Below, in pieces: positions 1 to 11,725 of a stretch of 64,000 bases of DNA. Both the position numbers and the translations under genes were made by a program. Source of the DNA: Tenodera sinensis (taxonomy: Eukaryota > Arthropoda > Insecta > Mantodea > Mantidae); assembly GCA_030765045.1 (NCBI GenBank), contig CM060962.1:266155330-266219329 (forward strand), written 5' to 3'. The stretch's first letter is position 1, and each line of letters begins with the position of its first letter. The notes below the pieces were generated by a model. It was not told the origin of the DNA. It saw only the letters and a program-made list of their open reading frames with translations, and did no database searches.

Positions 1-362
1 ATTCGTCTAACTCCTACACGGTGCAGCTCCTAGATTCATCATATGTGTTGTAACATTAAGATTTGAAACTTGAGACAACTTATTGTTGCCGCTACATAAC
101 GGTATCGTGGATGGTACAAAAAGGGACTGTGCCTCATAGGACTTAGACGAATTTGTCGTTCCAGACATGATTCGCTTTTTCTGTCCACGGATATGCATGC
201 CAGACATAGAAGTTATTGCATTAAACCCGAAATCTCCACCTGGGCTGACCACTCGCTTCCAGGTCTTCACTCCGTCCAGTCCATATGTTCGTCTGCTCCC
301 CAACAGTGGTCTGACTAGGCACTGGCTTGTGAGTCCTACATAAGGGGAGGGTGAATCAGATA
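1..362. other. Unassigned sequence
   Basis: An open frame of 98 codons lies on the minus strand, but its translation shows no motif I recognise and no neighbouring exon or signal supports it. I see no repeat boundary here. It may be the edge of an element that continues outside the window. Confidence 0.3.
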
Positions 363-1140
363 AAGAAGAAAGGAAGAAGTATTATAGTCTGCCCAAAATC
401 TCGATACCGGGATTTGACCAGAAATACACCTTTGAGACTCTCTGAATCCAAAAAAAGAGCACTTCTAGAAAAAAGCGTACGTGGGTGTGTGTGTGTGTGT
501 GTGTGTGTGTCTGTGTGTGTATGTGTGCGTGCGTGCGAACGCGTGGGCGTGTGTGTATGTGTGAATACTGTAGCTGAAAAACGAAAGGATAGTTAAATAC
601 CAAACTCGGAATTTCAGTTGAACTTTTAAGGATGCAACACAAAGAGTTTCAAGGAAGACCTTACACTCCGGACTACCCTTTATTTGGGAAAATATGATAA
701 TGGAGCAGTTGGTGAAATGAGTGGCAGGATAAACCGAAGAAAACTCGCCAGATAGAAACTTCCTACATAAAAATGTACATCGTCAACATTTACAACAATT
801 ATAATATAGGTCACAATTTATGTCAAGTAGTTCTTGTGGCATTAAGCATTTCCAAGCTATTATTTACTATTGGTTTGAAATGTCAAATATTTCGTACTGT
901 TCTAAACTACTAGGTGCTTTTCATATTTTTCTCCTGGTTATGCAAGAACGGGATTTCAAGCCAATCACATAATGATAGATCTGACTGTCGTTTTAACCTA
1001 GGATGTTCTTTTTATACCTGCAACAAAATTTGAAAATGTGTAATGAAAGTTTTTCTCAGTTAACAAGAGGAAGCAGAATTATCTTTTGTAAGAACGTAGA
1101 AGATGAGTACAGAATGTCATGTGGATGTAATACGTATGAC
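363..1140 (+). repeat. R900 repeat, copy 1 (decayed, near full length)
   Basis: This is a diverged copy of the family that dominates the window. In order it shows the conserved 'cccaaaatctcgat' block, an A-rich run, an impure GT microsatellite (about 483-566), the 'ctaccctttat' block near 675 and the terminal block 'gatgagtacagaatgtcatg' near 1105. It is non-coding. It aligns by eye with the better copies at 48726-49595 and 58255-59505. Plus is used here for the orientation that runs from the hairpin end through the GT tract to the 'gagtgagtagagaaagccat' end. Confidence 0.7.
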
Positions 1141-1342
1141 TTTTAAATTCAAATGCAAAATATGTATTCCGTCGAAGCACTTCTGCGCTCCCCCTTCCCC
1201 TCTTTCTTGTGTAGGACCCACCTCGTCCTTTAAAATTACTTGATAGCATCGCACCAAAGATTCAACAAAGTCACTTCCCAGGTTGAAATCCTGGTCAGTG
1301 TTATTCAGTGCTTTAGATAACTGCAGTCTGAAATGGTTAATC

Positions 1343-1353
1343 TCGCAGAGGGT
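1343..1353. repeat. Target-site duplication of SINE-A (left)
   Basis: tcgcagagggt is repeated exactly at 1598-1608, on either side of the SINE. Confidence 0.9.
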
Positions 1354-1597
1354 GGCGGCGCCGTGACCGAGCGGTTAGCGCGCTCGCCTACCACCTAGGC
1401 GGCCCCGGTTCGATCCCAGGAACCCGCATGTGGTATTCTTGGTGGACGAAGCGGCGTCAGGGCGGGTTTTCTCCGGGTACTCCGGTTTCCCCCGCCATCT
1501 CATTCCACCGGTGCTCCATCTTCATTCCATGTGTCATCAATGTCACCGCCTGCGGTGCCGTAGTAGTAAAAGCGGGCGTTAAACACAACAACAACAA
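1354..1597 (+). mobile_element. SINE-A, full length (tRNA-derived)
   Basis: This 244 bp tRNA-derived retroposon is flanked by a perfect 11 bp duplication. The head has a Ser/Leu-type A box (tgaccgagcgg, about 1365-1375) and a perfect B box (ggttcgatccc, 1407-1417), which are the internal RNA polymerase III promoter parts. The conserved body holds the 'ctccgggtactccggtttcc' block. The 3' end reads gcgggcgttaaac followed by an (AAC)n tail. A second, older copy on the minus strand at 31265-31580 shares head, body and tail. It has no coding capacity and depends on a LINE partner in trans. The clean duplication points to a fairly recent insertion. Confidence 0.92.
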
Positions 1598-1608
1598 TCG
1601 CAGAGGGT
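1598..1608. repeat. Target-site duplication of SINE-A (right)
   Basis: Second copy of tcgcagagggt, directly after the (AAC)n tail. Confidence 0.9.
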
Positions 1609-4407
1609 ATGATAATGAAACAAATATAACATTACAATACGCTGAGGTTCACACAATGACCTTCCAATATTTTCTATGTAATCAGGACTTAATACAATGG
1701 TTCTCAAACTTGCTAAGTATAGAGTAGTACGTGAAGATATATCATTACTTCATCGTACGATAAAAATATAGAAGCGTTAAACTCAGACAACTTTCTCTAC
1801 CCGTCACAACTCCACAAGCTAGTACGAATAGGTGATGGCGGGGGCTTCAAAAGACAAGGTGCTTTGTCTTCGGCTAGCTCTGGCGAGGCAGGTAATTCCT
1901 CAGGAGAATTTCTTGGAACTAGAGGAATTAGTCTCAGGAAATGCGCGCACCGGAGGTAAATAAATTTTCCTAAATTATTACTCCGTAAATGCCCCTTTAT
2001 GCATTTCCACACATGGGATAATTATTTCCCTACTCCCGGAAACAATAGTTCACATTCACCTGCTCCCACGTTCAAATACTAATAAACAATTTATATCAAA
2101 AGTTTAAATTAAAATTTCAATTTCATCCTAGTCAGTTGAATGACATCTATGCATCTTTGGGGTACCTATATAAAATACAGGATGGCGACGTGAACACCAA
2201 CTTTATACACATTCTCTATTTCAGGCCCAGTTTTTATTTTCCCTAGTATATTCTATAGGCACGTTGAATTTGATTACTTATACAGGTCCTTGTGAGAGTC
2301 TTCAATTTTGTAATATTGTATGGTATTTAAGAAAAATAAAAGCGCATTTGTTACATCTAAAATTATCTTATTTTGTTTTATCTTATTTTCTGTTCTCTTA
2401 AATGAATTCTTTCTCCAAAATTGTCTAAGTTTTTGTCTCTTAATGTTCTACTCGCATTGAACTCTTTTGTTATACCATTACTTGAGGCTGCCTGCACATG
2501 GTAAAATGTTCTGTTTTTGACCTAGTCTGTTTCTGCTAAACACAGTTTTTTCCCTCAATACATGTAATATTTCGTATTTAATGCACCGGATTTCCGGGAA
2601 GTATTAAACCAGTGTTAGATCTCGGTTTTTGGAACACATTTTGTATCTCACATATTTGTCTATGACCATTTCCTATGGAGATATTTTAGTTTTGTCGAAA
2701 ACAAGCTGGTAACGCTGCAGATTGTGTGGGTGGCACTTTCCCTAGCTCAGCACATAAACAAACACCGTAACGGTGCGTCTTGAGAGCATAAACACATACC
2801 GTGCCTTGTCCTTCAGTGTTTACTGTGCGAACGTAGGCCAATCACAAGCGTTAGCTTCCAAAACATTACACGAAAGCGAAAGCGCCCGACTTGTTTACAC
2901 TTACAAACCAGGTGAATTCCCTGACCAACCTCAACGCAACGTTGTCGACTGACTTCACGTCTGAAAGAGCTGCGCGGAGTATTCCTTCACGTTCTTTAAG
3001 TGATTAATAATTCGAAACTCTGTGTGATGTCCCATAATTACTACAGAAGCTATGTCAAAAACAAGTTACTCTACGCATCTTACAAGTAACAAACTGTTAT
3101 CTTCGTACATTCTTGTGGAATTACGCATCCAATTTGGATGAAACAATCATTTATTTTTTGGAAATCGGCTGATCAAAGAACAAAATGCCATTCGACTTTT
3201 TGTTTGCAGTGCTTCTATGACATTTAAAGACATTGGTGTACGTCAAACCTATTAAAAATGTGCATAAATTGCACATTTCTTTTAAAATTGCTCATACCTC
3301 AAGTAGTATTTGTTTCTGGACATATGTTTATTGGAGCATTTGTTCTAGTTTTGACCAATCCAAACTCCTTTTACAATACCGGACACTTTTTTTAAACATC
3401 CTGTATGTATCCATGTCCTTAGAATTGAACTATAAAGGCTGAGTAAAATGCACCACGCGAAAACACGTTCAAATGTTTCACGGGAGCATGAAGAAATAAG
3501 GACTTTTTACAAAAGAGAGTGAGTCTCAGAAGAATCCGGTAGGTACTTAGAAACATCGGGTAATGTCCTTTGAGTTAGAACATATAGTATGAAACTTTAA
3601 AAATTTCTAACACAATTAAGGATACGCATCTGTGTAAAAAGGCTAAAAACTTAAAAAATTACCAAAAATGGATTTTTGTTTTATCAAATAGTATAAATCT
3701 TCTGCTTTATTTTGATATGCTTTTTAGAGTCGTATGGCCTTTTTAACTATGTCATGTGGCCGTCTAACTGATTGCCTGTAAGTAGTCATGTCCATTTAAA
3801 TCCATACAATTCCATTATCCTTGCTATGACTTCAAACTTAGTTTTTGCATGTTTTTATTTTTAGTACTGTTTGGTCTTTAAAATGCTCCACACGATGCAA
3901 TTTTCAGTACTTATGCATGAAATTTGGTGTACCTGCTTAGAAATGACATTAAAAATAAATGATGACATAATTTTTTCATAATGTGAATAACTGCTGAGTA
4001 ATTAAATATTAAAGCTTACATTTCGAAATTTAAATGATAATAATTTAAACTTTAAAATTCATTTTTATCCACACTAATAACAAGATTAAGAAGTTATCTC
4101 ATCAATTTATTGACATTCTATTACAGGACATAACTGAAAATTATTAAGCTTTTCAAATCAAAATTGCATCATGGGGAACCATTTATACAAATATTTAAAA
4201 AAATATATAATAATATATTAATATGTTAGCAACTAATCTGACTAAATGTATGGAATTTAGCACAGTTACTCCTTACTATACAGTGATTGTTGTGTTAAAA
4301 TTTCAAATCAATCCAATGAAAACTGTAGATTTTCAAAATTACACAGATGGGTATCCTTAAAACGTATTTGGACACAAATTGAACGTTTAATGAGCTCCAG
4401 TTCTATG
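1609..4407. other. Unassigned AT-rich stretch
   Basis: No gene or complete element is recognised. Positions 2609-2690 match 57071-57151 at about 80 percent by eye, so part of this is a dispersed repeat. The segment at about 3375-3405 ('catcctgtatg') resembles the outer ends of Tc1/mariner-type elements. The block at 2700-2990 is richer in GC than its surroundings but has no long frame. Confidence 0.4.
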
Positions 4408-5261
4408 CTCTCTGCTCTCGATATCAAGATTTCACCAGAAGTACGCACTTTGAGAAAATCTTTAGAATAAGGTGTGTGTGTATGTGTGTGAGGGGGCTTG
4501 CTAGTTTTCTGTGGTTTGTGTGTGTGAGTATTGTGCTCGACTGTGCATATGTAAGTGCGCGCGTCTTTCTGTGAGCAAATTAAAATAACAAACATTCGAT
4601 TAAATACTACATTCGTTATTCAAGTTCAGCATCTTCCATGATACAACACGAATAATAAAAGAATAAGAAAGGAAAACATTATTCCAAACTACCCTTTATA
4701 TACGAATTCATTCAAAAATTGTATTATCTCAAAACTATATCCAATGATTTTGATAAAATTACCATGTTCATACTTACACAACAAATGAAGCGTATATCTT
4801 GAAATTTTCCAGAAATAGTCCCTGAAGTGCCCTTGATTCTGAATGTCCTTTACATAACCGTAAGCCGTAAGAGATAAACATAATCTTACTACACAAAAGT
4901 GTAGATCTCCTTAAAGTACACAATATATGTCACAATTTATTGTATAATCAACCATTTCCGAGATATTCCTTATTATTGGTTTTCAATTTCCCAACATCTA
5001 TACCGTTTTCCTTCAAGTATGAAGTCGTCATTTGCTTTTCCCTTCCTAGACATCATGCAAAGAGAATTGAATTATAAAGTCACCACGTATAGGCCGGCTC
5101 TCAAAACTGTATTCTATTATTCCCACTATACCTACAAGGAAATGTGTAATAAAACAACGTGTACAGGGGTCTATCTCGATTGACATTAAGTAGATAGAAG
5201 AATAAGCACTTGTAAGAATATTTTATGCAAGAGTGAGAAAGGCATGTAAGTGCAGCATATC
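4408..5261 (+). repeat. R900 repeat, copy 2 (near full length)
   Basis: The copy runs from 'ctctcgatatcaagatttca' through a GT-rich tract (4470-4565), 'aaactaccctttatatacg' (4687) and 'gtaagagataaacataatct' (4866) to the terminal block 'gagtgagaaaggcatgtaag' at 5231. It is non-coding. Confidence 0.7.
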
Positions 5262-5317
5262 AATTTTTTTTCCTGAAGTATTCGTTTATCTCCCACGGAC
5301 TGCTAGCTATACAAGAG

Positions 5318-5590
5318 CCATTCAAAATGAAGAGGTCTTCATAAATCATTTTCTAGAAAATTTCAAGTTCGTTTGTGGAGAGAACTATCTTGAAAATCTT
5401 TGTCTAGCTTAAACAGCGTACGATACACATATGAAATGTGATATGAATCCAATTTTCCTTTTTGAGTTATGTTGTTCACACACGCACCTTCTAGTTGCGG
5501 TGAAGTCTCGTTATCAAATTTTCGCGTGGAATATACTACTTCCTCCATTTACTACAAAGTTGATGGCAGATAAATTAGAAAGAAGTATTA
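5318..5590 (-). repeat. R900 repeat, copy 3 (fragment)
   Basis: The fragment is inverted relative to the neighbouring copy 2. It contains 'tgagttatgttgttcacaca', 'tggaatatactacttcctcc' and the start of the terminal hairpin region. The middle of the element is missing. Confidence 0.6.
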
Positions 5591-6529
5591 ATATATATCA
5601 AGCATGTTTGGCCGTAAGTCGTATTTAAATTTGCAACATACAGTACGGTATAACTGAAGCAAGGATTCGCTACTAAAATATGCTATTTATATATTTTACT
5701 AGTTGAAATACCCGGCGTTGTCCGTGGTTTGACCATTTATCGCCACAGCTTTTACACCTGCATTGCAATTGCCTAATAGCCTTTCATTTATTTCGACACA
5801 TTTAAAAATTATTACCTATTTAATACACTTAACAAAGAATGAATTAAAACACTTAGGGTACCTACTATAAGAAACAAAACAACAATAAAATACATATATA
5901 AATACAAACATTGAAATGACACTATACTAAAGTACTGTTTAACCACCACAAACAGCACACGAAGAAAAGCGAGTAGAGAAACCCATATAAATGTAATGTG
6001 CTGCATTTCTATTTCAATCACACAAAATTGTGTGAATTATATGTCCAAGAATGAGCAGAAAAGGACATGTCAGTGTGTTACGCAAAAGAAAAAGCGAGAA
6101 CAAAACACCGTTGGATTTCTATTTTAATCAGAGAGAATAATTGTATGAGTTGTATTTTGAAGGGTGAGTATATATGAATATATATGAACGTGTTACATAA
6201 AAGGAAAGGGAATAGACAACACCATGTGGATATGAGTTGCATAGTTAAATGGATAGCGTAACCATTACTTAGATCTGCCAATTTTCATGGTGATCGTTCA
6301 AACAGTTGTGAGAGTTTATCAGCGTCATACAACCCAACGTCCATTTTTATATACGAATAGATAGATTCACTAATTTCTCTAAACTACTTGCGTTATACTC
6401 ATTTTAAAATGTTTTGACCAGCTCAAAAGCCTTCTCGGAAATGTGCACAACTTACCAAAGTTTCATAGCAATCAGATAAGTGGTATAGGGACCCATAAGG
6501 GACAAAGAAACATTCGTTTCTATGTACAG

Positions 6530-6566
<37 letters not shown>

Positions 6567-6886
6567 CACACACACACACACACACACAAACACTGGGTAT
6601 CTTAAGAAACAGACAACGCTTAATATGTTGTGCGGGATGGCAAACTGATTGGATGCTGGACAGCGTCTAAGTTTGAGAACGAACGTTGTGGCAATTTAAC
6701 ATTGGTTTGGGTATCTTAATACTGGAAGGTATGCTACCTTTTAACCATTTGTGTACTGCGGATAAAAGACCTGAGCCTAATAATATTCCTGCGCATGCGC
6801 TACTGTCCTCCACAGTCCTTGGTGCGCATCCTACTGAGTTACTTGTGTGGTTTCTAGTACAGTAAAGTTTTAACAGCAGCGCGATA
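5591..6886. other. Unassigned stretch with CT/CA microsatellite
   Basis: No gene is recognised. A compound (CT)n(CA)n microsatellite lies at about 6534-6588. The final 200 bp may be the 5' flank of the transposase relic that starts near 6887. Confidence 0.4.
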
Positions 6887-7260
6887 TGCACCAGTACACA
6901 GCTGCTGAAATGGCCGACATGAGCTCCAGCACACTGTGGTGTAAATGTGTGGAACCACCTCAATGTCGCATGTCCAAATCGTTTGATTGGTAGAGGTGGA
7001 CCAGTTCCATGACCAGCACGGTCGGCAGATCTGACACCTCTCGACTGTTATCTGTGGAGTTGTATGAAGAGTATGATGTATGGCACTCCTGTAACGTCAG
7101 CGGAGGACCTTATTGCTCGAGTCCACGGAGCGATTGGAAATGTTCAAAGACAACCGCACGTATTGGGTCATGCGCATAAGGCTCACCACCGACGATATAG
7201 GCTCTGCAATGACGCAAGAGCTACATATTTGGCAGCCGTTTGTAATGCAGACAACTCGAT
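6887..7260 (+). pseudogene. Tc1/mariner-type transposase relic, internally deleted
   Basis: The first part reads like the N-terminus of a mariner-type transposase (HQYTAAEMADM from 6890). It is followed almost at once by the C-terminal block with RLIGRGGPVP (about 6975), ARSADLTPLDCYLW (about 7025) and a helical tail to about 7245. In intact members the block around PPRSPDLTPLDFFLWG lies close to the last catalytic acid of the DDE triad. Most of the catalytic core is absent, an in-frame stop lies just before the ARSADLTP block, and the frames do not join. This is therefore an inactive, internally deleted copy. Related fragments lie at 17630-17945 and 34080-34365. The family is assigned from motif recall, not from a search. 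Confidence 0.7.
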
Positions 7261-7912
7261 GTTGGTTTTATTGACGAAACGTGAACGCATATCCATCTCA
7301 CACTTCCGTGCGCTACAGCGTCCAAACCGTACATCCCGGACAGGGTTTCCTATTTGAAAACCGATACGTTTGCGGACCCGCACAACACACTAAGCGTTGT
7401 AGGTGTTTTTTTTTGGGATCATCCTGTTTATATATAGTTTTACAGCTATAACAGAAACATATAATAAACAGTTTCAACTGAAGGCAGGGTTCTGGAGCCA
7501 GTGCCACTGTGACATGAAACCATTTCAATAAAATGAATAAATGCGTATTTTATATTCTTTATGCTCTTCACGATTACGTGAGGAATGTAATAATGCTTAT
7601 TGCAATGAAATGGCTTGCCTGACAATAGGAAACCATAAAAGCCGAAGAAAGTTAATGCAAGTTGTAAGTTTGTAAAATTACTGTTACTCTTTTGATCTAT
7701 GACACTTGTGCCCAAGCATGTTTGCTTTCAGCATAGCAGACTAGGGGCAAGAGGGTAACTAGCTAGTACCTGCCATGGCAGCACTTACGAATCATAAGTA
7801 CAAACATTATCGTAGCCTAAGATAATGTATTGTGAAGCAGCTGTTATGCCTTAGGTTATTGGAAGGTCAGCGTCGGGCGGGGGCTAGCGTAAGCAGGTTT
7901 CGCGCGCTTTTG
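7261..7912. other. Unassigned stretch
   Basis: The first 170 bp probably belong to the 3' flank of the mariner relic ('catcctgttta' at about 7420 resembles an element end). The remainder shows nothing I can name. Confidence 0.35.
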
Positions 7913-7920
7913 ATAGCTTC
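7913..7920. repeat. Target-site duplication of 47 bp stub (left)
   Basis: atagcttc is repeated exactly at 7968-7975. Confidence 0.75.
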
Positions 7921-7967
7921 GCTGATGACCTAGAAGTTGAGCGCCCTTAAACCAAATCCAAATCCAA
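7921..7967 (+). mobile_element. Ultra-short retroposed stub, 47 bp, (AAATCC)n tail
   Basis: The insertion is only 47 bp long and lies between two copies of atagcttc. It begins gctgatgacctagaagttga, continues gcgcccttaaacc and ends in three short AAATCC-like units. The core matches the core of the 55 bp stubs at 31476-31530 and 31888-31942 (tgacc, gttg, gcccttaaacc) but has a different tail. It may be the extreme 3' end of a LINE, or a tail-only SINE. It has no promoter or coding capacity. Confidence 0.7.
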
Positions 7968-7975
7968 ATAGCTTC
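7968..7975. repeat. Target-site duplication of 47 bp stub (right)
   Basis: Second copy of atagcttc. Confidence 0.75.
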
Positions 7976-7982
7976 CTAATTA

Positions 7983-8575
7983 TATAAGCGTGTAACATGT
8001 TGTGGCATGGCTATGAGAAACAACACTGATGACATAAATAAAATGAAGCAGGCAATATGGGCTATATCTTTTATAAGGTATCAAGAGACACAAATCCAAA
8101 CCATGGTTTATGCCCAAAAGGTGAACATTCGTGGTGCAAATATCACTGCATATTAGTAACAAGTGAGGAGTGTCTTCAGAACAGTCCACTGCCTTATGTG
8201 TGTGTATGTGAAGCAATTTAACCAATATTCAGAGGTGAACATCCTGCAAAATGTCTATATGGACGAACTCAAAATCTAGACGAATGTTTCAATAGTGTTA
8301 TATGGAGTAAAACACCCAAAACGTTTTTGTTGCATCAGAGGTATTAAAATGGGGGCTTATGGCTCAGTTATATCATTTAATGAGGGTAATATAGACAAAG
8401 ATAGGCACTTAAGAACTTGGGCGTTCAACCAGGACAAAATATTGAAAAAAAGTTGTGACGTAAAGCACAAGATTCACCACAAAAAAGCAGATTTAGAAGT
8501 ACAAATACTTTTCAAAAGGGCTTAAAAGAGTTACAGAAAAGGTGCAGGCTGATGAGGACTAAATATGGCCCAGAA
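7983..8575 (+). pseudogene. Mutator-like transposase, C-terminal fragment
   Basis: The translation carries the C-terminal landmarks of the arthropod Mutator-like transposase family: GMAMRNNTDDINKMKQAIWA (about 8010), NPNHGLCPKGEHSWCKYH (about 8095), LYGRTQNLDECFNSVIWSKT (about 8255) and, in another frame, GVKHPKRF and GAYGSVISFNEGNI (about 8350). One in-frame stop near 8217 and frame changes near 8092 and 8330 show that it is dead. The catalytic half is missing. The same family is present on the minus strand at 23655-27840, where the matching region is interrupted by a hAT element. The family name rests on recalled motifs. Confidence 0.78.
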
Positions 8576-9363
8576 ATTTACTAACTTTCATGCAGATGTT
8601 TAAATTAAGTTTTCTCAAAATTACATTTTATTCCACATATATACCATTTTTTCTAAATTGACTTATTTTACATAAATACAGCTTCTACAGTGCCTTCTGC
8701 ATGCGTTTTTACATCTACTGATATTTTGATAACAATTTTGAATCACAAATATAAAGTAATAAATAATTTCATAACTTAAAATGTTAAAAACAATTGGCCA
8801 GAATTAAAATTTTCTCTGCGAACATAATTTTATCGTATCATTACTAAAACGTGTCAGTATAAGTAATAATAATACTTCTTTATAACTGAGAAATTTCATC
8901 TCTATAGTTCTAATATTTCCCAAGAAAAAGGCACAAAGTCTACTCAATTTAACATGGGCGGTATATGGACTACAGTCTCCCCTTAAAATTGATTTAATTT
9001 CATTCAACATGTATTGAGGCACGAATGTTTTCCACATAGCATTTCCCTAGCACTATCCGAAAAAGCTGCAAATTCATCGAAATCCTAGCACTAATAATAA
9101 CTATATATTGTGTTAATATATTACATAGTACAATGGTACACTGCATAATAGTATTGTGCTGCATTATATAACATAACAATGGAAGGTAAACATAATATGC
9201 ATAATAATCAGCTCATTCACTGACCCTGCTGGCAAGAAACGTGCCATTAGTACACAATATGAACCCTGGTGCTATTTCCAAAAAACAGCCATTCTCATCT
9301 CTTCCAGCACATACAATTTGGCGTGGCATTGGATTAACGAGAGTGCAGAGCCCTCATGAGAAT
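8576..9363. other. Unassigned AT-rich stretch
   Basis: Probably includes the non-coding 3' end of the Mutator-like element just upstream. I could not find an inverted terminal repeat. Confidence 0.35.
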
Positions 9364-9639
9364 TGTATAAAAACGACGAAATTCTAGTGTAGTTATTCTT
9401 TGTCACTTTATTTTCTGCCAGAACCTGTGCACAACATGGTTCTCCTTCACTGACGTTAACAGTCTACAGCCCTTTGTGTTATTACAACTCACAACTGTCT
9501 TCTCGTAACCTTGACTCACTCCTTTGTCTTTCTTCACTTTATCTGTCTCTCAAACAGCTGACTTCAGCGATACAATCACCCAACGCTCATTAACTGCTTC
9601 CCTATCTTCCTTTGGACGCAATCGTACTCACGCAACTGA

Positions 9640-9682
<43 letters not shown>
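9364..9682 (-). mobile_element. LTR fragment (same family as 30364-30955 and 40677-41360), ends in CA tract
   Basis: On the minus strand this is the R/U5 side of an LTR. The terminal tgtataaaaacgacgaaatt (plus strand) matches the end of the LTR at 30364. The shared blocks cactttattttct, ttcactgacgttaaca and cttctcgtaaccttgactca follow in the same order. The match stops in a (CA)n tract at about 9645-9682, which runs straight into R900 sequence, so the U3 half with its TATA box is missing. Confidence 0.7.
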
Positions 9683-9687
<5 letters not shown>

Positions 9688-9696
9688 TGGATCTTT

Positions 9697-10265
9697 TTGC
9701 TTTCTCTGCTGGTAAGCAGGGAAAGTATTGTATTCCACCCAAAAATTCGATGTCAAGATTTCACCGAAAATATGTTTTGAGAGCCCCCGAATCAAAAAAA
9801 AAAAAAAAAAAAAAAAGCATTTTTAGAAAAAGGTCCGCGCGCGCGTGTGTGTGTGTCAATGTATGTTGCTGTCAGTCTGTGTTTCTCCACCCTAAACTAC
9901 CCTTTACATGGAAAATTTTGATTTTCTTGAAAACGGCTCTAATGGTTTTGATTAAAATGTCATATGTTTGAGACATTTTTATGACAAATGTATGTATATC
10001 TTGAATTTTCTGGCTATAACCCCTGTACTATTTACTCTGGACGAGTTTTGTATAACTGGTAATCCGTTAGAGATAGACTAAACCTTACTGTACAAAAAAT
10101 GTAGTTCTTGCTAAGATACACAATTTATATCCAAATAAATTGTCTTGTAGGGTGAACCATTTCGGAGATATTCCTTGTTATGTGTGTGAGTTTCGAAAAA
10201 CTTAAAGCTTTTGTGAAATGGAACATCGCTGTTCATTTTTTTATATGTTAAGTGTATATTCAACA
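9697..10265 (+). repeat. R900 repeat, copy 4 (hairpin-end half)
   Basis: The copy begins with a clear terminal hairpin: arms ctttctctgct (9700-9710) and agcagggaaag (9715-9725) pair at 10 of 11 positions around a 4 nt loop. Then come 'cacccaaaaattcgatgtca', poly-A, a short GT tract, 'aaactaccctttacatgg' and 'aatccgttagagatagacta'. It is truncated before the other end. It is very close to 48726-49370, including the private block 'catcgctgttcattttt', so these two are one subfamily. Confidence 0.75.
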
Positions 10266-10624
10266 ACAGTGTAAGCTGAGCTCCCATAGAGCATTCCAAG
10301 AGAAGCTTGGAATCAAAATTCTTAATTTTAAACCTCCAGATTTGGACCCACACACCAGCAGTGCCCAACTGAAGTTGCACACTGGAAAGCAGCCGTTGAG
10401 GAGCATAAAGTTTGTACCTCCTTTCTACCTACAACCTAAACATCACCTGTCACCCTGCAAAACCCCACATCCCGTCATAAAGTGGTTAAGCCCTAAAAAG
10501 GCAGGTACACGTTTGACACCCCTCGGGCTGTTCTCAGTCTGCCAACAGCGGTCAGGTCAGATATATATAAGATATGGCATTTTATCCACTCCACTACAAG
10601 CTGGTATACCTCAGCAAGTTTGAA
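10266..10624. other. Unassigned stretch
   Basis: A 123-codon open frame occurs here, but the protein has no recognisable motif and an atypical composition, so I do not call a gene. Confidence 0.3.
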
Positions 10625-11155
10625 TGTCGTATTGTTCCTTGCAACAAAACCCTTTATTTGAGTCCACACAGCTCGATTGGTTTGACATTGCAGTGACAGG
10701 GAGATAAACGTAGCTTTTTGACTGATTTTATTTTATGGGCATCACTGTCAGCATCACACGCACTAACCATTGCCAGTAACTCAGCTTTCGATATGTCTCT
10801 CCACAGTCATGTCTTTCGAGGTCAGCCATTCAGTAAATCATTTTGTTCCTTCATGACTTTTGGGGCGAGGAACTTTTGCACTATGGTACGGCTTATTGGC
10901 CATCACTATAACACTTAGTGGTTCCATTTTCCCAAGAATGATTCCAGGCCATTCTTGAAATGCCACTGCTTTCATTTTATGGAAGTAATGCCCCACTATA
11001 TAGATTCGAAAAGCAGAAGGTCCTTTTCAGCAAATCCATCCTCAGTGCTTATGTGGAAAATAATTAATCGTTTCCCCTTACCAGTTGGGTATTTCAGTCC
11101 TATAAACCTACCGTCAAGAAATGATTGTTTCTGAGACTATATTGCTTTCAACCCA

Positions 11156-11164
11156 TACTTTTTA
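11156..11164. repeat. Target-site duplication of SINE-B in transposase (left)
   Basis: tacttttta here against tactttatt at 11717-11725, 8 of 9 identical. Confidence 0.75.
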
Positions 11165-11716
11165 GTAGGAGTAGGACAGACGAGGAGGGGGGGACATCAG
11201 CATTTCTACCTCACAGATATTTTCTGCCTGTGCCCAACGGGGTGCTCCCAGGAGGGGGGCATGAGGCAAGAGGAGACAAAGGGCGAACAGATCACAGGAG
11301 TGTAGGCAAAGCAGAGGGTATCACTGACTCATTTTCCCAGGTTGAAACTTCCCAACACCGTCCAGTACAGCGGTCCCCCACCGGTTCGCACAGAGCGCCG
11401 CCTGCAGGGGCTCCTTCGGCTTTTGTGTGACGGCAGGGAGTCAGAGAATTTCTTCCGCACCATACTGCACCCAACTCCCGCTGGTGCTTTCTGCCCTGAA
11501 ATAGACCAATCGGATAAAAGGATGAATGAAATTAGTAGTGAAGTGAAATGGAGGAAGAGGAAATTCAGGTGACGAACGTAACCTACCCAGTATTCGCCTA
11601 GTAACACGGGAAAACCCCGGGAAAACCTATGGGTCAGGTAGGCCGGCCACGAGGATCAAACCCATGATTTCCCGAATGCGAGCCTCGCACACTACATCGG
11701 AGTTATCTCCCTCGGT
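11165..11716 (-). mobile_element. SINE-B, full length, inside transposase relic
   Basis: This is a 552 bp long SINE on the minus strand. The head lies at the right end with a degenerate B box (complement of aggatcaaacc, 11652-11662), followed by the 'gggaaaacctatgggtcagg' block, the GC-rich body and the 'gaggagggggggacat' block near the tail. The same order occurs at 57619-58148 (530 bp, plus strand). It inserted into the DDE_3-type transposase, which was still readable at that point. Confidence 0.82.
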
Positions 11717-11725
11717 TACTTTATT
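11717..11725. repeat. Target-site duplication of SINE-B in transposase (right)
   Basis: tactttatt, partner of 11156-11164. Confidence 0.75.

Noticed and set aside
7..303. 98-codon minus-strand frame
   Set aside because: No motif, no repeat partner, not supported by neighbours.
1354..1440. Possible functional tRNA gene
   Set aside because: Good A and B boxes, but no cloverleaf pairing of acceptor ends, and it is part of a 244 bp SINE with its own duplication.
10252..10623. 123-codon frame on plus
   Set aside because: Starts in R900 and carries no known motif.
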